From Glaciozyma antarctica PI12 (lineage: Eukaryota; Basidiomycota; Microbotryomycetes; Kriegeriales; Camptobasidiaceae), in assembly GCA_002917775.1 (NCBI GenBank), contig KZ627148.1:272030-336029 (forward strand): a stretch of 64,000 nucleotides of DNA, given 5' to 3'. Both the position numbers and the translations under genes were made by a program. Positions 48,319 to 59,315 of the stretch are shown here, one piece after another (the first letter of the stretch is position 1; every line of letters begins with the position of its first letter). The notes beneath the pieces were generated by a model. That model was not told the DNA's origin. It did no database searches and saw only the letters and a list, made by a program, of their open reading frames with translations.

Positions 48319-49348
48319 CTAAAGCGTGGAGAGGCCCTCCTGCTCATCGTCTTCCAAGTCCTCCACGTCCGAGTCTGCAAATGCACTGTCCTCATCTTCC
48401 AGGAGCGCCTCGAGCTGAAAAATGCAAGAAAGCGAGTCAATAACGGCCGCCTGGAAATAAACTGCAAGATTCCGCACCAGGTCGGTATCCAGCCAGTAAG
48501 CCTCAGGAGGAAGGGCAAGCGCAACCTCGGGAGTCCAATCGGGCAACTGGTAGCGAGGGGCAGTCTACGAAATAAGGATTAGCTTTGGCAAGTTTCTGGG
48601 AGGGAGGAGAACCCACGGCGTCGAGTAACTTTGCTGCGCGGATGTCTCGCAGGAGCTGCTGCATCTCGGGGTCGGGAATGCGAGCGAGGAAGTCCTGCAA
48701 GCGATACCCTGGTTAATCATGGCTGTCAGTCCCAGGAGGAAGAAAACGGGCGACAGTAACGCACCAGTACCTGGCATCGTCAGCATGGTATCGACGCAAA
48801 GTTTCGCAGCTGCGCTCAAGCCAGCGTAGCCTGGGAGAAGAGCAGGATCGTCTCCAGGGAACAGCGCGTGCAAGTTCTTTCCGAACATTCCTCCTGCCCA
48901 CCGAGTCAGTCGTTTCTCAGGGAACAGAGAACGCACCATTCTCGACGCGCACCTCGAAGGTTGTCGATCTTGGCCACCGAAAGCCTCCTCCCCCACGCTC
49001 TCGCGACTCAACCTTTCCCAACCTTCTTACTGAAACTTACAGAGATCACGTTGCCGATGACTGCAGCAGCGAGGTCGTCAGCTCCCCCCGACATCGCCGG
49101 AGCTCCACTGCGCACCAAGCTCCGCCATTCCCCGATTGAGCACCATACAGGTGGTCGTCTCCCACCTCCTGAAGAGTCGAAGAAGCTTCTCATCAACCTC
49201 GGTGACCATAACTCGCCTGGCCTGCACGCGAGTGCGGAGAGCCGTCAGCTCCGATGGGTCGAGCAGCTCGGCTACTACTAGGGGAGGCTACCTTGGGAGA
49301 AACGTAGCGAGCTGGAGGGGCTAGGGGAAGCTCAGGAGGGGTGGACAT
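48319..49348 (-). CDS. Unrecognised fungal gene family, copy C (most diverged, possibly broken)
   Basis: Third paralogue. Segments: MSTPPELPLAPPARYVSPK then ARRVMVTEVDEKLLRLFRRW; VIGNVISV; VAKIDNLRGGMFGKNLHALF; GYAGLSAAAKLCVDTMLTMP; GYRLQDFLARIPDPEMQQLL; PRYQLPDWTPEVALALPPEA; WLDTDL; and LEALLEDEDSAFADSDVEDL as acidic end. Introns sit at the same places and phases as in copies A and B. Between NVISV and VAKIDNL the aligned frame contains a TGA. A GTAAGT donor lies nearby, but no AG acceptor gives the right phase. So the copy is either inactive, mis-assembled, or spliced in a way I cannot see. Confidence 0.55.
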
Positions 49349-49947
49349 GTCCTCGAGCTTGGAACCTGGGGCAGGGCGAGGATGGAATCAGCCACGGTCT
49401 CCGCAGAGGGATCGAAGACGTAGTGCGTTGTGGGGGAGCTACAAAGACGCAGCGGTGGAACACAAGTAGGACTCACGAAGCGAAGCAGAGGGGCTGAGCC
49501 GAGAGGAGGAAGCTGAGGAGATGGAAGCGCTTTTGAACTTTGTCTCTCGCGCACGAACCTCCGTTCCCTTTGTTCCCTTCTGAATCTTGTCCTAAGGAGG
49601 TAACAGCTGCTCTCCAGTGTTCCGTGTGTGTCAGAGGTTCTTGCGGTGGGCCAGTCGGCTCTTGTACTCCCCCCCTTCGCGGGGTGCCCTCCGCCTCCAC
49701 GCGTCCGGACTCCGGAACTGCTTCCACGCCATTTTTTCGTCGACTACAGCGGAATGAGGTCTCGCGCAGATGTCGGACAGCCGCACTCACGTCTGGAGGG
49801 AGAAGAGGAGCGCACCTGGGATTCTGCTCCCCGCTGATTGGCCGCGCTGCCGCCCCGCGGAGGACGCTAGCCCCCGCTCTCTCCCTTGGGATTCCTCAGC
49901 CTCAGCTCTCGGCAAACCCTGCTCTCCTTCCTCACACCACCTCAAGA
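49349..49947. other. Divergent intergenic between copy C and purple acid phosphatase
   Basis: 600 bp between two divergent starts. It likely contains both promoters. A weak intron-like segment (AC/GT-rich, 49390-49480) could belong to the leader of copy C. No protein gene is supported. Confidence 0.45.
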
Positions 49948-52287
49948 ATGCTGCTGCTGCCATCTCTTCTGCTCGGCTTTGTGGCTCTGGTTTCCGCTCA
50001 GAACACGGTCGACATTGGGAATGGCGTGCATGTGCCTGGTGCGATCCCCGCGAACCTCTTTGCACCACAGCAGCACCGCTTGGCGTACGCTGGAAGTGGA
50101 ATGACTGTATCCTGGTCAACGTTCCTCCAGCTCGAGCAGCCTCAAGTCGTCTGTGAGTCGATGCACGCGTTGCGCGATTTCAAGTTTCGGGGCTGACGAA
50201 CGTGCTGCAGATGGATTGCGGCCCGACAAGCTTACCGAATTCGCCAGCTCAACGCTTTCGACCACGTATCCCACCTCCCGAACGTGGAACAACCATGTAC
50301 GCTTGGAGCGAGCACTAAATGGACTTGCGCACGCTGACACCTCTTCGCGCCCGCACCATCGCAGGTCAAGCTCGACGGCTTGAAGCCCGGCACCAAGTAC
50401 TATTATCAAGTATCCTACAGCAACTGCGCCTACTGCGCTTACCTCCCGTACGCAATTCCTTGCTCCCCGAATGAGCGAGGCTGACCTTCGCACCAGGACA
50501 TACTCGTTCACTACTGCCCTCGCTCCCGGTGATATGACTCCTTACTCGGTCGCCGTGTTTGGCGAGTACGTACGAGTTTTGCGGCTATTCCACGTCGCTC
50601 ACCTCGCACTGCAGTCTGGGATTGATGGGACACGATGGTCTCTCAACGCGCGCTGGCCCTCTCGGCGATGCTCCCACCCTCGGTGCCAATGAGACCAATA
50701 CGATCCAGAGCCTGCTCGCGCTGAAAGATACGTACTCGTTTATGGCTCACTTTGGAGATATTGGATATGCAGGTACGTCCTAATTTCGCGGAGTCTAGAG
50801 ACGCGCTTGAAGGCTGATGGTACTGATTCCCAGATTACTTCGTTCGCTCTTCTCCTGCGGAACGCATCGCAAGTGCTGATACTTTGCGAGTAGCTCAAGG
50901 CTGCGACGCAAGGTTACTACGGGACTTCTCCGGAGAAGACGATGCCCACGAACCAGGATATCGCTGACCGCTGTGAGTGTCTCCCTGCGATCCACCCTTT
51001 CTCCTCTCATCTCTCCTCCAGACGAGAGTCTATCCGAGCAGTTCTTTGATCAGATGCGACCCGTCACTGCTGAAAAGCCGTGGATGGTTTCGCCTGGGAA
51101 CCATGAGGCGAACTGCAACAACGGGGGAGTCACCGATAAGATCCTCAACATCACTGTGCGTCCCTCTACATCTCGCGCCGATGCGGTCCTGATGCTTCTC
51201 AGTACACCGCGGACAACTGTATGATCGGGCAGACCAACTTCGTGCGTCGCCGCGTTCTCCTCGTTGCCAACTGAACTAACCTCCAATATTCGCCAGACGT
51301 TCTACATCGAGCACTTCAAGGTCCGTATATCGCATTCGTTTGCTGTTATTGCTCGTTCCTGCTCGCTCACGCTCCGCACAGATGCCTTCTTACGAATCTG
51401 GAGGACGCAACAACTTCTGGTACTCGTACGATCACGGTGCGTGCAGCTCTCGTCCATCTTCTTCGTACTCTAAGACTCTTCGCAGGAATGGTGCACTACA
51501 TCTCACTCGATACGGAGACCGACCTCGGACACGGTCTCGCTGGAGGCGTCGAGGACAACAAGCCTGGCAACAGCAACGGTCCTTTCGGCCTCATGAACGA
51601 ACAGATCGATTGGCTCAAGAACGACCTCAAGAATGTGGACCGCAAGCTAACCCCCTGGGTCGTGGTTGGACTTCAGCAAGTCGCTCCCTCCCCCTGCTCA
51701 ATTATCTCGCTAACTCGCTTCGCAGCCGACCTTGGTACATTTCCGTCGGAGCGGAGACGGAGGTCTATCCCGCTTGGCAAGAGGCGTTCGAGCAGCTGTT
51801 CTACGACTACGAAGTCGACGTCTACCTTTCGGGGCATGTCCACGTCTACGAACGGTGAGTCCTCTCACGGCTTGAGGTTTCGCATGAGCTGAACAAGGGC
51901 TTCAGGTTCAACCCCATGCACAACGGTACCGTCGATGCGAACGGACTCGACAACCCCCGCGCTCCCTGGCCCATTGTCAACGGCGCCGCAGGCCATTACG
52001 ACGTTCGTCCTTCTCATCAACCCCTCGCTCGTCCTCGCTAACTTGCCGAAAAAAGGGTCTCGACGTCCTAGATCCCGTCGACGAGCGTCATCCCGGCTCT
52101 GCTTTCGGTATCGACGGGTGCGTCCTCTTCCACCTCGCTCGGACAGTGGCTGACGCAGCTTCGCAGAACGTTCGGCTGGGGAAGGCTTAATTTTGAGAAC
52201 CGTACGCATCTCACGTACGAGTTTGTCGCTTCCGCAAACGGGAGTGTGCTGGATTCGGCGACGTTGTACAAGGCGCACGAGTTCTGA
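49948..52287 (+). CDS. Secreted purple acid phosphatase (metallophosphoesterase)
   Basis: An extracellular or cell-wall phosphatase with a two-metal centre, releasing phosphate from organic esters. The signal peptide is MLLLPSLLLGFVALVSAQ. An N-terminal fibronectin-like domain (LAYAGSGMTVSWSTF ... LKPGTKYYYQVSY) is followed by the five metal-ligand blocks: AVFGDLG, HFGDIGYADY, SPGNHEANC, VVGLHRPWY and SGHVHVYER. Several NxT/S sites (for example ANETN, NITYT, NFTFY) suit a glycoprotein. About 500 residues from some 14 exons; all junctions checked are GT-AG and in frame. The ATG is at 49948 and the TGA at 52285-52287. Regulation by phosphate is usual for the family but no element is identified here. 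Confidence 0.93.
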
Positions 52288-53020
52288 GAAATATAGATCG
52301 CGAAGCGAGATTTTCGAAAGACCTTCGCACGCGGACTCTGAGACCGTTCGCTCTCTTCTCTCCTCAGTTTGGAAGTCCTTGAGCGTTACGATCGACTCAG
52401 TTCACTGGGCTCACAACGATAGGTTGCTTCCCGAGCCCCCCTCGATCCCTCAAATGCTCTGCTCAGGCTAGCTTGTGAAGCTTAGCAAGAAAAGGAGGAG
52501 AGAAGCGAAGCCCCCGTCAAGCGAAGCTCGCCCGGGCGAAGTCCGTCAATCCTTCACGCGTTTTGTCCCCTGACGACGCAGACGCAGATGGTGGGCCATT
52601 GAGCTTCACGAACAAATGAGGTGAACGCAAGCAGAGGGACCAGGTGAACAGTTTGGAGAAGCTGGATCCTCGCGGGAGTGAGGAGCTGGCAGTGAGAGGG
52701 AGCAGCCTTAACACCTGGTCCGGGGGCTTCATCCTTTCCCAGTCCCACCAACGCCATGGTAGATAGACTCGTTCGTGCTCTTCCTCCAGTCCCAGTCACT
52801 GCCGCACCAGGCGTGATCACAAAGTGCTCGACCTCCGGCAGGTTGTCGGGCGCGCAGTTTCGAGAGAAGATGAGAAGACGCAGCTAAGGCGTGACTTCCA
52901 CAAAGTAGTCAAGCCACGAGAGCCGTCGTTGAGTTGTCGACGTGACGGAAGGAGGAAGAGAAGAGCTGCGCCGACCAGTCGACCAACCTCCTCTTCCCTT
53001 CTCCCTCCCCTCCTCCACAA
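52288..53020. other. Intergenic upstream of OGG1
   Basis: No exon-like segment supported on either strand. The last 100 bases before the OGG1 ATG are C/T-rich, as at other starts in this window. Confidence 0.5.
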
Positions 53021-54512
53021 ATGCCACCACTCTCGTGCCTCGCCACCCCCTTGCGGTTCATCCCTCTCCTCCCCATCGAGCTAGCACTCTCAACCGTCCT
53101 CAAATCGGGGCAGTCTTTCCGTTGGCACCGATTCGAATCGGTCCATGCTACCCAGCCCGACGCGGTCCCTGGAACGTCGGAAAGCGCGCGTGTGGAGGGG
53201 GAGGAGTTTGCGATGGCGTGGGGGGATCGGACGGTCGTGTTAAGGCAGGATGGTGAGTGGACGTGACGCGTAAATGAGCTGGCTCATCGCGTGGAGGTGA
53301 GGACGACAAGCTGATCCCTCCGCTCCTCCTGCAGCTACGGGAATCTACTATCGCTCCCTGTTTCCTTCCTCTCCACCGCACGAAGCGTTCCTTGCCGACC
53401 TTGCCTCCGACACCACCCTCCCCCTCGTTCGCGCCTACCTCCAGCTTGACACGCGCCTCGAGCCGCTTTACGCCGACTGGACGGCTCGAGACGTGCATTT
53501 TCAAAAAAAGGTCAAGACGGGAGGAGCTAGGCTAGAGGGGATTCGCGTACTGGCGCAGGATCCCTGGGAGACCCTCATCTCGTTCGTCCCCTTCTCCCCG
53601 TCCGGTGTTCTCAGCTGACGCAGTACCACAGATTTATCTGCTCTTCCAACAACCATATCTCTCGTATAACGGGCATGGTCAACTCGCTCTGCGAATCCCT
53701 CGGCTCGCCCATGCCTCATCCCTCCTCCTTCTCCCCCTCCTCGGTCCTCCCGCCATCCTCCCTCTCCCTGGCCAATACCTCACCAGCTCCCCTCTCCCTC
53801 TACTCCTTCCCCCGCCCCTCAGCTCTCACCCCTCCCTCGACTGACGCCCTCCTCCGCACTCTCGGCTGCGGCTACCGCGCGCGATTTATAATGGAGACCG
53901 CCGTGCTGCTCGAAACGAAAGCGAAGGAAGCAGGGATGGGGACGGACGAGTATTTGGATGGATTGCGGGAGGGGAAGCTGGAGGGAGGGCTTGAGGAAGC
54001 GAGGAGGCGGTTGATGGAGTTCATGGGAGTGGGGCGGAAGGTGGCCGACTGCGTGGCGTTGTTTGGATTGGGGTGGAAGGAGGTCGTCCCTGTTGATACG
54101 CACGTCTTCCAGGTGCGTTCCGAGGTCTTAAATTTCTCCGCTATGAGCTGATGCGTCGTGGCAGATTGCGATTCGCGACTACTCCTTCCCTTCGACGAAA
54201 TCCACCGCCCTCACTCCCATCCTCCACAACCGCGTCGCCTCCCTCCTTCAATCTCGCTGGGGATCTTACGCCGGCTGGGCTCAGCAGGTCCTTTTCTTCG
54301 CCGATCTCAAGGTCTCGAAATCACCGGGGACGACGCCGAGGAAGAAGACGAAGGACGTGGTGGTCGTCAAGGCCAAGTGGGAGACGGAGTTGGAGGAGCT
54401 GTTGGAGACGCCGGTAAAGAGGCGGCGAGGCGAGGTGACCCAGTCCGAGCCTGGTGCGAAGAAGGGGAGGATGGTGGAGGAGAGTCCCTTGAAGAGGAAG
54501 ATCAAGACGTAG
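53021..54512 (+). CDS. OGG1: 8-oxoguanine DNA glycosylase/AP lyase OGG1
   Basis: Removes 8-oxoguanine from DNA and nicks the abasic site, in the nucleus and perhaps mitochondria. About 415 residues. N-terminal domain: LKSGQSFRWHRFE and GIYYRSLF. Central signature: FICSSNNHISRITGMVNSLC, followed by a Pro/Ser-rich insert not usual in the human enzyme. Helix-hairpin-helix: LMEFMGVGRKVADCVALFGL, where the Lys in GRKVADC is the catalytic nucleophile, and VPVDTHVFQIAIRDY supplies the catalytic Asp. The C-terminus is basic (PVKRRRGE, SPLKRKIKT) and looks like a nuclear localisation signal. Four introns. The ATG at 53021 is the first in frame. Plus-strand neighbour of the next gene, 338 bp apart. Confidence 0.95.
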
Positions 54513-54850
54513 CTTTCCCTTTGCCCTGTTAACAACGCTGCTTTGTCGTTACTCTCCGTCTACGGTCTCTATACGCTTTCGAGAAGGGATTTCGGAGGCC
54601 GTCGTCGTCGTCTGGAAAAGGCGGAGATTCTCTGCGGAGCTCCGCCTTTCCCCAGTTCCCACCTTGCCGAGATTGTTCGGCCCAGCGTATCGGCGTGTAT
54701 CGGCCTAGTCTGTACGGGTGAACGCTTTCGCTTCAGGAAAGTCTCTCCCGCGCTTGGATGATTATCAAGGACTCAGCGAACGCGCCCACCACATCCCCCG
54801 GTCCTCGACCTTCTGCCTCACTCCCCCTCCGTCCAAAAACCGCGAACAGG
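54513..54850. promoter_or_regulatory. Upstream region of acetoacetyl-CoA synthetase gene
   Basis: 338 bp between OGG1 and the preferred AACS start. An in-frame ATG at 54758 would add 31 residues (a Pro/Ser-rich stretch) to AACS. No named motif is visible. Confidence 0.4.
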
Positions 54851-57627
54851 ATGGCACCCAGCACTCGCACCCTCTTCGCATCCCCTTCAGCCGCCCACGT
54901 CGACTCGACTCAGGACACGCGCTTCCGGCTGTTCGTCAACGACAAGCACGCACTCAAACTCCGCAACTACTGGGAGCTACACCAGTGGTCAATCGACAAC
55001 CTCAACGACTTCTGGGTTGCTGTATGGGAGTTCACAGGTGTCGTTGGTGAAAGGGAGGAGCTGGTGAGTGCAGAGACGCCCGGCGGAGGAGGAGGAAGCT
55101 GACGACACGCGGCAGCTGTTCGACGACTCGTTCCCGATGGACAAGCCTAACCCGAAGCTCATTCGAGCGCGTATGAACTTTGCCGAGAGTGAGTGGTCCC
55201 AACGTCCTGAGGGAGAGCCGCTGATTGACCTCCGGGCGCCGTGGCAGACATCCTTCTCGCGCACTCGAACGCCCGCTCCACCACGGCCGTTGCCCTCGTC
55301 AGCGTTATCGAACCCGATGCGTCCCTATCCCCCTCTTCCCCCGAATACCTCGCATCGACCTTCCTCCGCTCTCTCACCTTTGGCGAGCTCTACGACGAAG
55401 TGCGCGACCTCGCCAACACGCTCAAGGCGATGGGAGTCGGACCCGGGGACCGAGTCGTCGCGTTCTCCCCTTCGAACGCCGAGATTGTCGTAGCTTGCCT
55501 CGCTACTGCTTCCCTCGGAGGAGTTTGGAGCAGTTGCCCGAGCGAATTCGGAACGAACGCGGTGCTCGAGCGTCTTTCGCAGGTACGTCCTCTCGCCCCG
55601 GATTGGACGCAGCACAGTGGTTAACGCTCTCGCAGATTACGCCCAAAGTTCTGTTCAGTGCGGACTCATTCCGCTATGCGGCCAAGCACATCGGAATCTA
55701 CCCCAAGCTCCAAACGATCCTCGCTTCGCTGCCGACCGTCACGGACGTTATTGTCGTCGGCCACATGCACGCGGATCGTCACCCTCGCGAGGAGTTCCCG
55801 GCGGATAGGCAGGGCAAGAAATGGACTACGTACGGCGATGCGGTGCGAGCGGGGAAGAGCCGGGAGAAGGAGATCAAGTTCTGGAGGGGCAGTGCGATGG
55901 CACCACTTTATGGTGAGTTCGCGCTGACTTTTGGCGCAGAAATCAAGTGCTAACAGGCATGACACAGTCCTGTACTCGTCGGGAACAACTGGAAAACCCA
56001 AGGCGCTCATTCACAGCGTTGGTGGCATGGTTCTCTCTTCCAGTGCGCTCCCTCCTTTCCTTCCCGCCTGCATCGCTCATTCCCGCCTCAGAGATGAGTA
56101 ACACACTGCACAACTCCTTTGTCGCAGACGACTCTTTCCTCCAGTACGCGGCTTTCCCTTCGCATCTCTTCACATTCCGCTGATACCAGCGATTCGTAGA
56201 TTCTCCACTCTTGGCTGGATGATGTGGAACTACGCCCTCTCTACTCTCGGCTCCGGTGTCCGAGTCGTAATGTACGACGGCTCGCCTCTCACGCCGATGC
56301 CGATTCTTTGGCAGCTTGTCGACCTGTACAAGGTCACCACGCTCGGCATCTCCCCTCGCTACCTCCAAGTCCTCGATACGGCCAAGTACATTCCGAACCA
56401 GCATCACTCGCTCAAGAGCCTCAAAAATATCGCTATCGCTGGGTCGGTGCTCAAGGCCGAGCTTTATGACTGGATCAGGGCCTCGGTCGGCGAGCAGGTG
56501 TTCATCAATAACGGCAGTGGAGGAACCGATGTACGTCCGCTTTCCCTGTGTTCAGAGCAGGACGCTCATCTCACCGTCCCTCGCAGATCTGCAACCTTTT
56601 CGTCGGAGGCGTCCAGTCCCTCCCCATCTACCACGCCGAGATCCAGGCTCCCGCCCTTGGAATGGCTTTGGAGTCTTGGGACGACGACAGTGCGTTCTTT
56701 CCTTTCCTTCCCGCACTCGATTCCTGATTTTTCGGCAACAGGTAACCCCGTCAAGGATGCGCAGGGCAACATGGTCATCGTCAAGCCGTTCCCCAACACC
56801 CCGCTCGGTTTCTGGGGCGACGACGATGGGTCGCGTTACAAGGCAGCCTATTTCGAGGAGTGTGCGTCGCAGTTCTTGCTCCTGCGATGTACTTGAAAGG
56901 CTGACTTCGCTTCGCAGACCCCAAGACTCCCGTGTGGTACCAGGGAGATGTGCGTATCCTCCTTCGCAAGCTTTGTGTGGGTTTGCTGACTCCTCGTCGA
57001 TAGTGGATCGAGATCTCGAGCCTCACCGGTGGTGTAACAATCTTCGGCCGGTACGTCCTTCCTCCTCGCTCCGCAGGCGTCGTTCTGATGCGGTGTCGCA
57101 GCTCCGATGGCGTTCTCAACCCCGGAGGAGTCCGATTCGGTTCCGCAGAGCTCTACGCCGTCGTCGAGGAGATGGAAGAGGTGGACGATTGCATCGCGAT
57201 CGCTCAAAAGCTGCCGGACGGGGACGAGCGAGTGTGAGTACCTCGCTTCATTCCGCGCGGTGTGGGGCTAACGCCGTGCTCGATAGGATTCTTTTCGTCA
57301 AGCCGAAGAAGGAGCTTACGCCCGAGGTCATCAAGCGTATTCGTTCTGGCATCGCTGTCGCTCTCTCCTCTCGGCATGTCCCTGCAAAGGTCATCCACAC
57401 GGACAAGATCGTGCGTCCCTCCTGTCTCCTCTCCGAACGTCGCTGATTACCATCCTATGCAGCCCTACACGACGAACGGGAAGCGCTTGGAGGTCGCGAC
57501 GAAGAAGCTCGTGAACGGCGTCGCGTTTGAGGCGATCAACCTCTCCTCCGCCGAGGATCCAGAGTCGCTGCGCCAGTTCGTCAACCATCCTGAACTCTCG
57601 ATCGCGCCTCCCAAGGCTCGGCTGTGA
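54851..57627 (+). CDS. Acetoacetyl-CoA synthetase (AACS)
   Basis: A cytosolic enzyme that activates acetoacetate with ATP and CoA, feeding ketone units into sterol and fatty-acid synthesis. About 680 residues, near the family size. The N-terminal ACAS domain reads HALKLRNYWELHQWSIDNL then FWVAVWEFTGVVG. The ANL motifs follow: VLYSSGTTGKPKALIHSVGG (phosphate loop), TLGWMMWNYALSTL, FINNGSGGTDICNLFVGGV, GDWIEI, GRSDGVLNPGGVRFGSAELY, and the catalytic Lys near the end in TTNGKRLEVATKKLVNG. It ends PKARL. About 14 introns. The start at 54851 matches related N-termini best. In this lipid-rich fungal group it may supply acetoacetyl-CoA, but that is inference. Confidence 0.94.
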
Positions 57628-58372
57628 TAGATTCTTGTGGAATAGAATGCGGTACCGTCGCTTGCCCGGAAACCGTTTTGATCCCGTTTTTTTCGTTAGT
57701 ACTCCGTCAGTTCCTGTTCTTTCCTCTTCACTGAAAGCCCAAACTGTGCATGTATATCTAGGCATTGTTCGTGTCGAAGGTTGAGACCAGAAGCGCTAAA
57801 ACGCCCTTGCGAGAGTGAGCTCCGTCGCCTCGCTCCCAAATGTTGCGCTAGATTTTCATTACATGCCATTGCGGTGTACGCCTCCCTCTGTGCGCCTGTC
57901 GTTCCACTTATATATACTATAGAAAACAGGAGCTTGAAGCTTGGGAGTTTTGAGGATGATTTGACGACGCTCGCTGCGGAAAAGAGGTCCAGGATTGCGA
58001 AGGTCAAGATTGCGCCTTCTTCTGGTCGCGGTAACCGTTGTTGTAGGATGCCGAAGCTGTGGCAGGCGTAATTAGAAGGAACATAATGGCATCACATCCC
58101 GCAGCGCAAGGAAGCAGCTCTGGCTCGTATCGCAAGATGGCGGCGAGGAGCACGAAAGGTGGACCAAGAGCCACTGTCAGCTCGTCCCTGCGCGGGAGAC
58201 TCGCAGAGGTCTGCACTGGTAATTGTAAAGAGTGCCTGGTTTCTGGGCAAGCGACGGTATTGAATGGGGAAGGGGAGAGAAGGGAACAAAGAGGAGAGCA
58301 GAGAGGGGTCACAACTTCGCTCGGAGGGCAAATCTTCGACCGCTCGCTGTCGCTGCTCCCCCCGCACTCGAC
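57628..58372. other. Intergenic upstream of mitochondrial uS11m gene
   Basis: Holds the AACS 3' flank (T-rich near 57640-57720) and the promoter of the next gene. An in-frame open stretch precedes the uS11m ATG but contains no better start. No gene supported. Confidence 0.5.
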
Positions 58373-59139
58373 ATGCTCGCCTCGACCTCCAAAGCCCTCT
58401 GGCGCAGCGCCAGCAGTACCCCGCGGCCATCTCACACCCTCTCACCACCTCTCACCACTCCTCCACCAGCTCCCTCCACCCCGACCCTCCCCGGCTTCGC
58501 CCTCCCAGCCGCCTTCCGCGCCCCTACCAGCACCTCTTCCCTCCCCGTCCCAGCACCGAACGTCGTAGGCCCGTTCAGGAACCGGATCGCCCAGGGACAC
58601 CCTTACAAACTGCACGTCTACTCGTCGAGGAATAATACGATCCTCACGCTTTCGACTTCGACGGTTGACCCGGGGGAGACGCAGCGTGCGGTCTCGTGGG
58701 TCTCTGCTGGTTCGGCGGGGTACAAAGGAGCTTCGAGGGGGACGTACGACGCTGCGGTGGAAGTGACATTGAGGATGTTCAAGAAGATCGAGGAGATGGT
58801 CACTCCTGTCATTGGGAGCGGGGGGCAGAGGAAGAAGGTCGGGTGGGCGAAACCTGGAGAGTTGGAGGTCGTTTGGAAGGGGTTTGGTCAGGGGAGGGAC
58901 GCGGTGTTTAGGACGCTTATGGGGGGTGAGGGGGATTTGGTCAGGCCGTTGGTGAAGACGGTGACGGATGCGGTGAGTCTTTGTGGCTTGGATGGGCGGG
59001 GCGGGAAGCTGATGTGGTTCGGTTGTAGACGCCTATCAAGATTGGTGGAACGCGCGCGAGGAAGATGAGGGTGTGAGTGCTCTCTTGTCGAGGCGAGGAG
59101 AGCGGGAGCTGACGTCTTCTCTCGGCTTGCAGTATCTAA
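58373..59139 (+). CDS. Mitochondrial small-subunit ribosomal protein uS11m
   Basis: Component of the mitochondrial 37S/small ribosomal subunit platform. The N-terminus (MLASTSKALWRSASSTPRP) is Ser/Arg-rich without acids, as in a mitochondrial presequence, followed by a Pro-rich linker. The uS11 core follows: YKLHVYSSRNNTILTLSTS, SWVSAGSAGYKGASRGTYDA, ELEVVWKGFGQGRDAVFRTL, and the basic end DATPIKIGGTRARKMRV. A second intron after AGG-GT would leave a seven-base last exon (Val-Ile-stop at 59137-59139); if it is retained the protein ends at the TGA at 59074-59076 after the same Val. Either way the core is complete. Confidence 0.88.
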
Positions 59140-59315
59140 TCGCTCGATGCGATACGGGACGAGAAGTGGAGTGCGGTTATACCCTCGCTACGCGCAGGGG
59201 CTATCAAGCAATGCACCCATCGCAAAACGAACCAGCTCGCGTGCACTCCTCCGCTCTCCCTCTGCTCTCTCGCCCAGCATCGCCCGCACACCACCGCTCA
59301 ACCCCCCTGCCCATC

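Noticed and set aside
53021-53110. Signal peptide at the start of OGG1 (PLRFIPLLPIELAL)
   Set aside because: The segment belongs to the conserved N-terminal domain that leads directly into LKSGQSFRW; hydrophobicity here is structural.
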